Position numbers and translations under genes: made by a program. A DNA stretch of 64,000 nt from Rathayibacter sp. VKM Ac-2804 (GTDB lineage Bacteria > Actinomycetota > Actinomycetes > Actinomycetales > Microbacteriaceae). Below the pieces are notes generated by a model that saw nothing but the letters and a program-made list of their open reading frames with translations, had not been told where the DNA came from and searched no databases. The stretch lies in contig NZ_CP047420.1 in the NCBI RefSeq assembly GCF_009866655.1, forward strand, positions 1,054,001 through 1,118,000, given 5' to 3'. Shown one piece after another: positions 35,286-43,374 of the stretch (position 1 is its first letter; every line of letters begins with the position of its first letter).

Positions 35286-36103
35286 GCGCGGGTCGCGCCT
35301 CCGGTCGCCGCCTCGTCGCCCTCGACATCGACGGCACCGTCATGCACGAGGACGGCACCATCACCGACGCGGTCGTCGAGGCGATCACGCGAGTGGTCGC
35401 CCAGGGCGACGAGGTCATGCTCGCCACCGGCCGCTCGCCGTCGACGACGCTGCCCGTCGTGGCGCGGCTGGGCATCGCTCCAGAGTTCGTGATCTGCTGC
35501 AACGGCGCCGTCACCCTGCGCCGCGACCCCGAGGCGGAGGGCGGCTACCGCCCCGACGTCGTCGAGACCTTCGACCCCACCGAGGTCCTCGAGACCATCC
35601 GCCGGCACCTGCCCGACGCGCACTACGCCGTCGAGGACGCCGACGGCGCCTTCTCCTACACCGAGGCCTTCCCCGGCGGGGCGGTGATGGGCGCCGAGAC
35701 GGTGCACGTCCCGTTCGAGGAGCTGCTCGGCGTGCAGTCCACCCGCGTGGTCGTCATCTCGCCCGGCACCGGCATCGAGGAGTTCACCGAGCTCGTCGAG
35801 CGGATGGGCCTGCACCAGGTCAGCTACGCCATCGGCTGGACCGCCTGGCTCGACATCGCCCCGCACGGCGTCAACAAGTCGACCGCGCTCGAGCTGGTCC
35901 GGAACCGCCTCGGCATCGAGCGGAGCGACGTGGTCGCGCTCGGCGACGGCCGGAACGACATCGAGATGCTCACCTGGGCCGCCGAGCACGGCGCCGGCCT
36001 GGCGATGGGCCAGGCGCCCGCCGAGGTCCTCGCCGTCGCCTCCGCGATCCTCCCCGGCGTGCACGAGGACGGCGTCGCCGTCGCCCTCGCCGACCTGCGC
36101 TGA
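35282..36103 (+). CDS. HAD-superfamily (Cof-type) hydrolase
   Basis: 273-aa phosphatase of the Cof/IIB group. The catalytic motif I is VALDIDGTV with the nucleophile Asp, the Ser/Thr motif is MLATGR, the Lys is in HGVNKSTAL, and motif IV is [13 protein letters not shown]. The cap domain lies between about 85 and 190. It probably dephosphorylates a sugar phosphate or cofactor. Its ATG overlaps the serS stop by 4 nt, a common actinobacterial pairing. Confidence 0.9.
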   Translation: MSAGRASGRRLVALDIDGTVMHEDGTITDAVVEAITRVVAQGDEVMLATGRSPSTTLPVVARLGIAPEFVICCNGAVTLRRDPEAEGGYRPDVVETFDPTEVLETIRRHLPDAHYAVEDADGAFSYTEAFPGGAVMGAETVHVPFEELLGVQSTRVVVISPGTGIEEFTELVERMGLHQVSYAIGWTAWLDIAPHGVNKSTALELVRNRLGIERSDVVALGDGRNDIEMLTWAAEHGAGLAMGQAPAEVLAVASAILPGVHEDGVAVALADLR

Positions 36104-36190
36104 CCCGGCGGCCCCTGCCCCACCGGTCGCCGCCCGCCGCCGCGCGTCCGTCGGTTACCATCGACTGTCTCTCCCCGCGGGGAGCGGCAG

Positions 36191-36278
36191 GGAGGGCTGT
36201 CCGAGCGGCCGATGGAGCCAGTCTTGAAAACTGGTGGGCAGAAATGTCTCTAGGGTTCGAATCCCTAGCCCTCCGCCA
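36191..36278 (+). tRNA. tRNA-Ser (anticodon UGA)
   Basis: Acceptor stem GGAGGGC pairs with GCCCTCC. The anticodon arm CCAGT-CTTGAAA-ACTGG puts TGA at 36225-36227, a long variable arm typical of tRNA-Ser follows, and the T arm is AGGGTTCGAATCCCT. The CCA end is encoded. TACCAT lies about 30 bp upstream as a possible -10. The thiopeptide-like region begins 220 bp after it. Confidence 0.97.
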
Positions 36279-36498
36279 TCTGAGAGCCCGTCCTTCTCGC
36301 CGACGCGGCCGTGCGCCGCGGGAGGGCTCCGCTGCGCGGGCACCGGGCTCGTAGGGCCGACGTCTCCCTCTCCTGGCGCGCGATGTCCTCTCCCTCGGTG
36401 CCGTCGCTAGCCTGACGTTCTTCCGCAGGCGGACCTGTGCCTCTGCAGCGTGGTCGCCTCGGCGATGCGGGCTGCCCGGCGGTCGAGAAGGAGAGCTC

Positions 36499-37842
36499 GT
36501 GACCGACGAAGACGTCCCCGGACCCCGGACCGAGCGCCTTCGCGCGGGCGTGTACGCCTCGCACGACGGCACGGCCACGACCGTGATGGCGTGGCCCCGG
36601 TCCCTGGCGCTCGGGGACGGCGCGGCGGTCGACGAGCGGCTGCGGCAGCTCGTCGAGGGCGTGCCGGGCGGCGCCGACGACCCCGTGACCGCGCGGCTGC
36701 GCGAGGACGGCTGGCTCGTCCAGGAGTTCGGCGACGAGGACGGTGCCGGTTTCGTCATCCGACCGCTGCGGGCCGCGGCGGAACCCGCTCCGGCGCCTTC
36801 CGCGGACCTCGACCTCGACCTCTCGAGGTTCGCCGTGGTCCGCCGCGACGGCCCGGACCTGCTGGTGGAGTCGCCGCTCGCCAGTGCCGAGATCGTGCTG
36901 CACCGGCGGTCGCTCCTCGCCGAGGCGCTCTCGGGCGGCAGCGGGCTCGCCGCGGCCCTGCACCGCGAGCTGCGCCGGCACGGTTTCCTCACGGCACCGG
37001 GCGGTCCGGAGGACACGGAGCTCCGCTTCCGCCAGTGGGCACCCCACGAGCTGCTCTTCTGGGATCGGAGCCGACCGGGCCACCGCGGGGCGATCGGCGA
37101 CTTCGGGGGCACGTGGTGGGGCGGGAAGGCGGGCTTCGCCCCGGAGGGCGCCGTCCCCACGCCGTTCGGCGGGCGCCGGGCCGCGCTCCCACCGGTCGAC
37201 ATCGCCGCCCTGAGGGCGGGCGACCCGCCCTACGCCGAGGTGGTCGAGCGAAGAGCGTCCCTGAGGCAGCACGACGAGTCCGCGCCGATCGATGTCGCCG
37301 AGCTCGGGGAGCTCCTCTTCCGGACGGACCGGGTCCGCGGGACCCGCGTCGACCACGGGACGGAGGTGGTCTGCTCGCCGCGACCGTCCGGCGGCTCGCT
37401 CGCCGAGCTCGAGCTGTACCTGGTCGTCTCGCGCTGCGCCGGGCTCGATCCGGCGTTCTACCACTACGACGCGCACCGCCACGAGCTCGAGGAGGTGTGC
37501 GGCATCGGCCGTCCCGCGGTGCGCAGGATGATCCGCGGCGCGAGCCGGGCGTCGGCGACGGACGCCGTCCCGCAGGTCCTGATCGTCGTCTCCGCCCGCG
37601 TCGGCCGCGTGATGTGGAAGTACGAGAAGATGGCGCTCGAGCTTGTCATGAAGGACACGGGGGTCCTCTACCAGGCGCTCGCCGGAGCGTGCAGCGCGAT
37701 GGGGCTGGCGGGATGCCCGCTCGGCGTCGACGACCCCGTCGCCTTCGCCGAGGCGACCGGTCGCGATCCCCTCCTCGAGTGCAGCGTGGGCCAGTTCCTC
37801 GTCGGCTCGAGCCCGCGGTCGACCCCGGCGGTGGCGGCGTGA
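36499..37842 (+). CDS. SagB-type azoline dehydrogenase (thiopeptide/TOMM E protein)
   Basis: 447-aa FMN-dependent nitroreductase-like enzyme that oxidises thiazolines to thiazoles in azole-modified peptides. Residues about 1-240 are an N-terminal extension typical of thiopeptide-type dehydrogenases. The SagB catalytic domain starts at VVERRASLRQHDESAPI (about 248) and carries the Lys374-Tyr375 pair in VMWKYEKMALE and GVLYQALAGACSAMGLAGCPLG. GTG start with AAGGAG 6 nt upstream. First gene of a four-gene operon whose genes all overlap by GTGA. It corresponds in position and type to the E protein of thiomuracin clusters. Confidence 0.85.
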   Translation: MTDEDVPGPRTERLRAGVYASHDGTATTVMAWPRSLALGDGAAVDERLRQLVEGVPGGADDPVTARLREDGWLVQEFGDEDGAGFVIRPLRAAAEPAPAPSADLDLDLSRFAVVRRDGPDLLVESPLASAEIVLHRRSLLAEALSGGSGLAAALHRELRRHGFLTAPGGPEDTELRFRQWAPHELLFWDRSRPGHRGAIGDFGGTWWGGKAGFAPEGAVPTPFGGRRAALPPVDIAALRAGDPPYAEVVERRASLRQHDESAPIDVAELGELLFRTDRVRGTRVDHGTEVVCSPRPSGGSLAELELYLVVSRCAGLDPAFYHYDAHRHELEEVCGIGRPAVRRMIRGASRASATDAVPQVLIVVSARVGRVMWKYEKMALELVMKDTGVLYQALAGACSAMGLAGCPLGVDDPVAFAEATGRDPLLECSVGQFLVGSSPRSTPAVAA

Positions 37843-39104
37843 GCCTCGTCGTGGACACGAGCGCCTGCGTGGTCGACCGGGAGGGCTGCACCTACGGCAT
37901 GACCGCCTCCGGCGACGTCGTCCTCACGGGCGAGATCGCCGGCTGGATCCGCCTCGTCGCCGCCTGGACCGAGGCGGGGATCGACGTCGACGAGCGCGCG
38001 CGGTCGCTCGATCCCGTCCGGGCCGATCAGCTCCGGCGCGTGCGGAGCGCGATGCTCTCCCTCGGCGTCCTCCGCGAGGCGCCCGTCGCCGGTCGCGTCA
38101 GCTTCCTCGGCGAGACGGCCCTCGCGGAACGGGCGGTGGTGCTCAACGGCCGCGCCCTGCCCGAGTCCTGCCTCGCCGTCGGCCCGGTCGCGGAGCGGTG
38201 GCTGATCGACGAGGTCCGACAGCATCGGGAGCGGACCTTCGGGGCGGTCCTGCTGCACGCGGGCGGGGCGCTCGTCGTCGGGCCGGCCTCCGGGTCGGAC
38301 CTGCTCCCGGTGCTCGTCGCCGTGGCGGAGCGCGGCGTCGAGGCGGGCAGGCCCGTCGAGGGCGTCGTGCGACAGGCCGTCGCTCAGCTCGTCCGCCGCG
38401 TCGAGGCCGGCCGCACGGACCCGTGGCGGGCCAGGACGGTGACCGCGGCGGGATCGGTGCTCACCCGCATCAGCCCCCATCCGTGGCAGGCCGGGCAGCC
38501 GGAGGCGACCGGCCCGTTCGAGGAGCGGGCGACGACGGTCGTCGATCCCGACTTCGGGGTGCTCCGGCTGATCGAGGAGGCGGATCTGCCGCAGGTCCCG
38601 CGCCACCACTCCCGGGTCCGCGTCGCCTGCGACGCCGTCGTCGCGAGGCGCGACGTCGAGGTCGTCGGCGAGGGCGCCGACTTCGCGGCGGCGCGGTCCG
38701 ACGCGGTCCGCCGGGCGCTCGCGGTCCGCGCGGAGTCGGTCCTCGATCCGCGCCGGGTGCTCGACGGGGCCGGTCGGGCGGTCGCCGCTCCCACCGCGAG
38801 CCTCGAGGAGCTGCGCGAGGCCGTCCGCCGCGTGGTCGCCGCGCACACGGCGTCCACCGTTCCGGGCCGGCTGCTGGCCGACGGTTCCACCCTCCGCGTG
38901 CCGGTCTCGCTCGCCTTCCGCTGCTCGGACGCGGCACCGGCGACCGGAGGTCTCGGAGTCGCCGAGACGGCGGAGGAGGCGCTGAGGTTCGCCCGGGAGA
39001 CGGCTCCCGCCTCCGATCCGCGGGCCGTCGTCGTCGACCTGGACCACGACCCCGTCGTGGCGAGACTCGGACTCGTCGTCCGGAAGGTGGTGATCCTGCC
39101 GTGA
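37839..39104 (+). CDS. F-type cyclodehydratase partner / leader-binding protein of the TOMM operon
   Basis: 421-aa protein between the dehydrogenase and the YcaO gene. The first 80 residues alternate strands and helices (SACVVDREGCTYGMTASGD..GWIRLVAAWTEAGIDVDE), fitting the winged-helix recognition element that binds the leader peptide. The rest resembles the Ocin-ThiF-like F proteins of thiopeptide clusters, with a C-terminal block (VRVACDAVVARRDVEVVGEGADFAAARSDAVRRAL) that looks like the N-terminal strand-helix of a YcaO fold without ATP residues. It should deliver the precursor to the cyclodehydratase. The GTG overlaps the previous stop. Assignment is by position plus faint similarity. Confidence 0.68.
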   Translation: MSLVVDTSACVVDREGCTYGMTASGDVVLTGEIAGWIRLVAAWTEAGIDVDERARSLDPVRADQLRRVRSAMLSLGVLREAPVAGRVSFLGETALAERAVVLNGRALPESCLAVGPVAERWLIDEVRQHRERTFGAVLLHAGGALVVGPASGSDLLPVLVAVAERGVEAGRPVEGVVRQAVAQLVRRVEAGRTDPWRARTVTAAGSVLTRISPHPWQAGQPEATGPFEERATTVVDPDFGVLRLIEEADLPQVPRHHSRVRVACDAVVARRDVEVVGEGADFAAARSDAVRRALAVRAESVLDPRRVLDGAGRAVAAPTASLEELREAVRRVVAAHTASTVPGRLLADGSTLRVPVSLAFRCSDAAPATGGLGVAETAEEALRFARETAPASDPRAVVVDLDHDPVVARLGLVVRKVVILP

Positions 39105-40984
39105 GCGCGAACGAGACCGTGGTCGCCGGCCAGGAGGACGGACTGCTCCAGCGAGCGCTGGCCGGCATCGGCGCAGCGAGGGGCGTGACCGTCCGAGCGT
39201 CCGACACCTGGCGGATCCCCGACCCTCCCGCGAACGAGGTGCCGTGGCTGCCTGCGCACGTCGAGGTGAACCGCCTCGTGATCGGGCCCCTCGTGCGTCC
39301 CGGCGTCCCAGGGTGCCCGCGGTGCCTGGCGCTCCGGCGCGAGCGCCTGGGCGGCGCGGAACCCTGGCGGCGGCAGCTGCGGGAGGAGTGCGCGGAGCAG
39401 CTCGAGGGCCGGCGCCCGGAGGCGCTCGACGAGCTGGCGGCCGAGGTCGCGGCGATCGCGCTCGAGCGCCTGCTCGCTCAGGAGCGGGACGACGCGGGCG
39501 CCGCGCGGCGGGTCGCCGTGGTCCGCCTCGACACGCTGGAGGTGGAGTCGCACGCCTTCCTCCCCGAGCCCCTCTGCGAGCTCTGCGGCGACCTCCCGGA
39601 CGACACCGCCGTGCTCGCCCAGCACGTCCTCACGCCGCAGCCCAAGACCGCTCCGTTCGGCGCGCGGATCCGCGACGTCGTCGGCGAGGCCGACGCCCTC
39701 CGCTCCCTCTACATCGACCCCTTCTGCGGGACGATCGCCGCCACACGCCGCGGGGACGAGGGCGGGCTGGTCATGGCGGCCGCGCCGATGCCGATGCGCC
39801 TGGACGGCTTGGTCGAGCCGGGCTACGGCCGCGGTCGCGACTACCGGTCCGCCGAGGTCACCGCGGTGCTGGAGGCGCTCGAGCGGTACGGGGGAGTCGC
39901 CCCGGGCGGGCGCCGGTCGACCGTGCGCGGAAGCTTCCGGGAGCTCGTTGCTGAGGCCGTGCACCCTGACGTCTTCGGTCGGCATCCGGACGAGTCCTAC
40001 GACGACCCGGCCTTCCGGTACCGGCGGTTCGACGAGGACGTGCCGATCCAGTGGGTGTGGGCGCACTCCTTCGCCGAGGGGCGCGCGCGACTGGTCCCCG
40101 AGGCTCTCGCCTACTACTTCTCGCAGCGACTGCGCGGGGACGACCCGGTCTCGTACTACGAGGTCTCGAACGGCTGCGCGCTCGGCTCCTCCTGGGAGGA
40201 GGCCGCCCTGCACGGTCTGCTGGAGACGATCGAGCGCGACGCGTTCCTCTGCACCTGGTACACCCGCACCACGCCCGCCGCCATCGACCTGAGCAGCTGC
40301 CGCGATCCGCTCGTCCCCGCCCAGGCGGTGGCGATCACCGCGGCGACCGGCTTCGACGTCGCCGCCTTCGACGTCACGACGGACTGGGGGATTCCGGCGG
40401 TGTGGCTGCTGGCGACGCGGCAGGGCGGCTCCGGACCGGCCGCGCTCTGCACCGCCGGCGCGGCCCTCGACCCCGAGCGCGCGCTGCTCGGCGCGCTGAG
40501 CGAGCTCGGCCCGATCCTGGCGGACCTCCTCCGGCGCTACCCGGGCGAGGAGGCGCACGCCGCGGAGATGGTGCGCGATCCGCTCGCCGTGCGGACGATG
40601 CTCGACCACTCCGCCCTGTACGCGCATCCGGACGCCCTCCACCGCCTCGAGTTCCTGCGCGATGGTCCGACGATCGGCATCGACGACGTCGGGGGAGCGC
40701 ACCGCGTCCGCCCGGACGCCGCGGATCTGGCGGTCGATCTCCGTGCCGTGGTGGAGCGGATCGGCGAGGTGCTCGTCGTCGACCAGACCACGCCGGAGCA
40801 CCGCGCCGGCGGTTTCTCCTGCGTGAAGGTGCTCGTGCCGGGTGCCGTGCCGATGACGTTCGGCCACCGCAACCGCAGGACCGACGGGCTGCCCCGACTC
40901 CTCGAGCTGCCGCGGCGGCTCGGCAGGCTCGACCGCGACCTGCTCCCGGACGAGCTGAACCCCGACCCGCATCCGTTCCCGTGA
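39101..40984 (+). CDS. Fused zinc-domain/YcaO cyclodehydratase (thiopeptide G protein)
   Basis: 627-aa ATP-dependent azoline synthetase. The N-terminal E1-like or C-protein domain carries a zinc site, Cys72/Cys75 (PGCPRC) and Cys159/Cys162 (PLCELCGD). The YcaO domain (about 200-627) has the ATP-binding motifs SAEVTAVLEALERYGG (from Ser250) and SNGCALGSSWEEAALHGLLE with TIERD (residues 356-380). The C terminus is NPDPHPFP, the PxPxP tail that catalytic YcaO proteins need. It converts Cys residues of the precursor to thiazolines. The GTG start overlaps the F-protein stop. It matches thiomuracin/GE2270 G proteins in layout. Confidence 0.9.
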   Translation: MSANETVVAGQEDGLLQRALAGIGAARGVTVRASDTWRIPDPPANEVPWLPAHVEVNRLVIGPLVRPGVPGCPRCLALRRERLGGAEPWRRQLREECAEQLEGRRPEALDELAAEVAAIALERLLAQERDDAGAARRVAVVRLDTLEVESHAFLPEPLCELCGDLPDDTAVLAQHVLTPQPKTAPFGARIRDVVGEADALRSLYIDPFCGTIAATRRGDEGGLVMAAAPMPMRLDGLVEPGYGRGRDYRSAEVTAVLEALERYGGVAPGGRRSTVRGSFRELVAEAVHPDVFGRHPDESYDDPAFRYRRFDEDVPIQWVWAHSFAEGRARLVPEALAYYFSQRLRGDDPVSYYEVSNGCALGSSWEEAALHGLLETIERDAFLCTWYTRTTPAAIDLSSCRDPLVPAQAVAITAATGFDVAAFDVTTDWGIPAVWLLATRQGGSGPAALCTAGAALDPERALLGALSELGPILADLLRRYPGEEAHAAEMVRDPLAVRTMLDHSALYAHPDALHRLEFLRDGPTIGIDDVGGAHRVRPDAADLAVDLRAVVERIGEVLVVDQTTPEHRAGGFSCVKVLVPGAVPMTFGHRNRRTDGLPRLLELPRRLGRLDRDLLPDELNPDPHPFP

Positions 40985-41808
40985 CGCCCTCGTCCGGGAG
41001 CGACGCAGATGCGCGGACCGACCCGGGTCTGCGCCGGGGCTCGGAGGTCGCCCATCCGCGCCGGCCCGAGACCGCCGATCCGCGGCGGCGGGAGCGCATC
41101 CTCGACGCGATGCGCGATCTCGTCCTCCGCTGGGGCTACCGCAAGGTCTGCATGCAGGACGTGGCCGACGCCGCGCACGTCGGCAAGGGCACGCTCTACC
41201 TGCACTGGAGCAGCAAGGACGAGCTCCTCGACGCGGTCCTCGTCCGCGAGGCGGGCCGGATCGACGCCGAGCTCGGAGCGGCCCTCCTGCGGCGGCCGGA
41301 GCTGGTCGCCTTCGGCCTCACCGCGGCGATGCTCTTCCACGGGACCATGGCGGTGCCGCTGCTCCGCGCCTACAACCGCGGTGACGCCGCGGTCCTCGGC
41401 TCGCGTGGAGCCCGGCCCGGCTCGTCCGACCGGCTCGGGCTCTCCCTCGTCTCCCGGCTCTCCGATCCGCACTACCTCGGGGCGCTCAGCCGGCACCACC
41501 TCGTGCTCGGCGACGCGCGCTCCGAGTCCGGGCGCCTGGCTGTCGGAGCGGTCGTCGGCGGCTTCGTCCTCCGCCCGGAGGGGGCCGCCGACGCGGATCG
41601 GCCGGGTGACTCCGATCGGTCTCGCGACGCCGAGCGGGCCGGCGACTGCGCCCGGCTCCTCGGGACGGTCCTGCAGCGGTCCTTCGGGCAGCCGCCTCAC
41701 GACCGCCACGCCGAGTACGCGGCGGCGGTCGCTGAGACGGTCTCGCCGGCGGGCCGGTGGATCGTTCCGCCTCCCCCTCCGACGGCAGAAGGCTCCCGTC
41801 CCGACTGA
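40981..41808 (+). CDS. TetR-family regulator in the TOMM operon
   Basis: 275-aa transcription factor. The N-terminal 40 residues are charged and disordered. The helix-turn-helix lies at about 45-95 (ILDAMRDLVLRWGYRKVCMQDVADAAHVGKGTLYLHWSSKDELLDAVL), followed by a long ligand-binding domain and a Pro-rich end. The GTG overlaps the YcaO stop, so it is co-translated with the modifying enzymes and may respond to the product or a precursor. Its stop codon lies inside the loop of the terminator hairpin. Candidate targets are the GGTNACC dyads upstream of the peptide gene. Confidence 0.85.
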   Translation: MTPSSGSDADARTDPGLRRGSEVAHPRRPETADPRRRERILDAMRDLVLRWGYRKVCMQDVADAAHVGKGTLYLHWSSKDELLDAVLVREAGRIDAELGAALLRRPELVAFGLTAAMLFHGTMAVPLLRAYNRGDAAVLGSRGARPGSSDRLGLSLVSRLSDPHYLGALSRHHLVLGDARSESGRLAVGAVVGGFVLRPEGAADADRPGDSDRSRDAERAGDCARLLGTVLQRSFGQPPHDRHAEYAAAVAETVSPAGRWIVPPPPPTAEGSRPD

Positions 41809-41823
41809 CGCGGGACGGGAGCC
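41791..41823. terminator. Terminator hairpin between the TetR gene and the precursor gene
   Basis: Perfect 13-bp stem GGCTCCCGTCCCG/CGGGACGGGAGCC (41791-41803 with 41811-41823) with a 7-nt loop containing the TetR stop codon. The convergent precursor gene ends at 41899, so the hairpin can serve both transcripts. No T tract. Confidence 0.75.
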
Positions 41824-41898
41824 GGGGGCGGCACGCGGAGGGACGCGTGCTCGCGAGCCGTGCCGAGGGGCCGAGAGGCCGGCTCTCGGCGACGGCGG

Positions 41899-42063
41899 TC
41901 AGGCGGCGGGCCCGCCGCAGCAGATGTAGCAGACGCAGTTCGAGTCGGCGAGCTCCTTCATGCCGTGACCGGCGGTCAGGGACTCGACTGTCCCGCCCCG
42001 CTCCGCCACCTCGAACACGGTCATCGGCAGGTCCCGGACGTCCGTCGTGTGCTTCTCGTTCAT
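41899..42063 (-). CDS. Thiopeptide-type (thiomuracin/GE2270-like) precursor peptide
   Basis: 54-aa peptide, the probable substrate of the adjoining E/F/G enzymes. The leader from residue 11 carries DLPMTVFEVAERGG and then VESLTAGHGM. From memory this matches the thiomuracin and GE2270 leaders over 30 residues without gaps, ending at ELAD where those read EVGA. The core from Ser41 is SNCVCYICCGGPAA, against SCNCFCYICCSCSS in thiomuracin. Cys43, Cys45, Cys48 and Cys49 are candidate thiazoles. The second Ser needed to close the pyridine ring is absent. ATG with AAGGAG 8 nt upstream. It is transcribed against the operon, from a regulatory region with four GGTNACC dyads. Confidence 0.9.
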   Translation of the reverse strand: MNEKHTTDVRDLPMTVFEVAERGGTVESLTAGHGMKELADSNCVCYICCGGPAA

Positions 42064-42131
42064 GGTCTCTTCTCCTTCGCTCTGTGCGCGTCGTGCCCGG
42101 GACGGGCCCCGAGGCGATGACCCGACTCTGC

Positions 42132-42260
42132 GCCGGTGACCGGCGGGCTCCCTCCTCCGATGAACGGGTGACCGGGATCCGCGGTCGGTCACCCGTCGGC
42201 GCGGACGCCATGGTGGCGCTGCCATCCGCCAGATGGCGGGCGGATATGCGTCGGTGACCG
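42132..42260. promoter_or_regulatory. Operator cluster: four GGT(G/C)ACC dyads
   Basis: Dyads GGTGACC at 42135-42141, 42167-42173 and 42253-42259, and GGTCACC at 42187-42193. The first extends to GCCGGTGACCGGC. The second and third (42165-42174, 42186-42195) are also perfect 10-bp complements of each other. They lie in the 291-bp divergent space between the precursor and the importer gene, 70-200 bp upstream of both starts. Likely binding sites for the TetR or PucR protein; this is an inference. Confidence 0.6.
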
Positions 42261-42354
42261 GATGACTCCGGGGCCGCGCGTCGGCAGAGTGACGGGTGGC
42301 GCCGAACCCTCCCGGGGAGTCGCCCCACCCGCACTTCCTGTCGAAGGAGACACG

Positions 42355-43374
42355 ATGCACGTCCACGGACCCACCACCCGACTGCGCCGCACGGCCGTCG
42401 CACTGGCCGCTGCCGCGGTCGTGCTGCTCCCGCTGAGCGGCTGCCAGAGCGCATCGACGACGCCGGCCGGTGAGCGCCCCGCCGAGTGCGACGGCGTCGA
42501 CCTGACCCGCGTCGGCTACTCGCCCTACTCCAACACCGGCGGGTACTTCCCGCTGGTCGAGAAGGGGCTGGAGGGCATCCTGTCCGACTGCGGCATCGAC
42601 GTCGTCACCTCCGATCCCGACGGCGAGTCCGGCGAGCAGGTGTCCGGAATCGAGAACCTCGTCGCGGCCGGTGCGAAGGCCGTGATCGTGTGCCCGACGG
42701 ACCCGAAGGCGATCTCGCCGGTCGCGCGCCGCCTCACCGGGCAGGACGTCCTCGTGATCGGGCTGGCGACCGACATCCCCGAGGCCGACGTCGTCTTCAA
42801 CCTCGACGACCGCGCCTTCGGCGAGCTCGAGGGCGAGAGCGCCGGCGGCTGGCTGGCGGCGAACCGCGCGGACGAGGTGCCCACCGTCGCGATCCTGCAC
42901 CAGGACTCCGGCGGCGAGCCGCTGATCGCCCGGCACGAAGGCGTCATCGCCGGGATCGACGCCGTGCTCGGCGAGGGGAAGTGGACGCTCGTCAGCGAGG
43001 TCGAGGCGTACCAGGAGGACACCGGCAACGCGCAGACCTCGACCGTCCTGCAGGCGCACCCCGATCTCGACCTCATCGTCGGTCTGAACGACTCCAGCGC
43101 GCTCGGCGCGATCTCCGCGGTCAAGGCCTCCGGACGCACCCCCGGCGAGGACGTCGGGATCGTCACCGGCGGCGAGGACGCGCGCATCCTGCGGGGCGTC
43201 CTCTCCGGCGAGGTCGTCTCCACGGTGGGCCTCTTCCCGGTCCAGCAGGGGGAGATCATCGCGCGCGCGGTCCTCGAGCTCGCCTCGGGCGGCGAGGTCG
43301 AGCGCGAGCAGATCGTGCCCGTCGAGCTGGTGACGGCGGAGAACGCCCAGGGGATCCTGGACTCCCTCGGATGA
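42355..43374 (+). CDS. Ribose-type ABC transporter, substrate-binding lipoprotein
   Basis: 339-aa exported lipoprotein with a signal peptide and lipobox LPLSGC (lipidated Cys30). The mature part is a type I periplasmic-binding fold like RbsB/YtfQ: GYSPYSNTGGYFPLVEKGL, later DLIVGLNDSSALGAISAVK. The ligand is a sugar or related solute, not identifiable here. The ATG at 42355 follows GAAGGAG; a longer start 31 codons upstream would spoil the signal peptide. First gene of the import operon, which is divergent from the thiopeptide-like precursor. Confidence 0.88.
   Translation: MHVHGPTTRLRRTAVALAAAAVVLLPLSGCQSASTTPAGERPAECDGVDLTRVGYSPYSNTGGYFPLVEKGLEGILSDCGIDVVTSDPDGESGEQVSGIENLVAAGAKAVIVCPTDPKAISPVARRLTGQDVLVIGLATDIPEADVVFNLDDRAFGELEGESAGGWLAANRADEVPTVAILHQDSGGEPLIARHEGVIAGIDAVLGEGKWTLVSEVEAYQEDTGNAQTSTVLQAHPDLDLIVGLNDSSALGAISAVKASGRTPGEDVGIVTGGEDARILRGVLSGEVVSTVGLFPVQQGEIIARAVLELASGGEVEREQIVPVELVTAENAQGILDSLG

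Noticed and set aside
36499..42063. A complete thiopeptide cluster.
   Set aside because: The dehydratase and pyridine-synthase genes are not in the window and the core lacks the second ring-forming Ser, so only a thiopeptide-like azole system is claimed.
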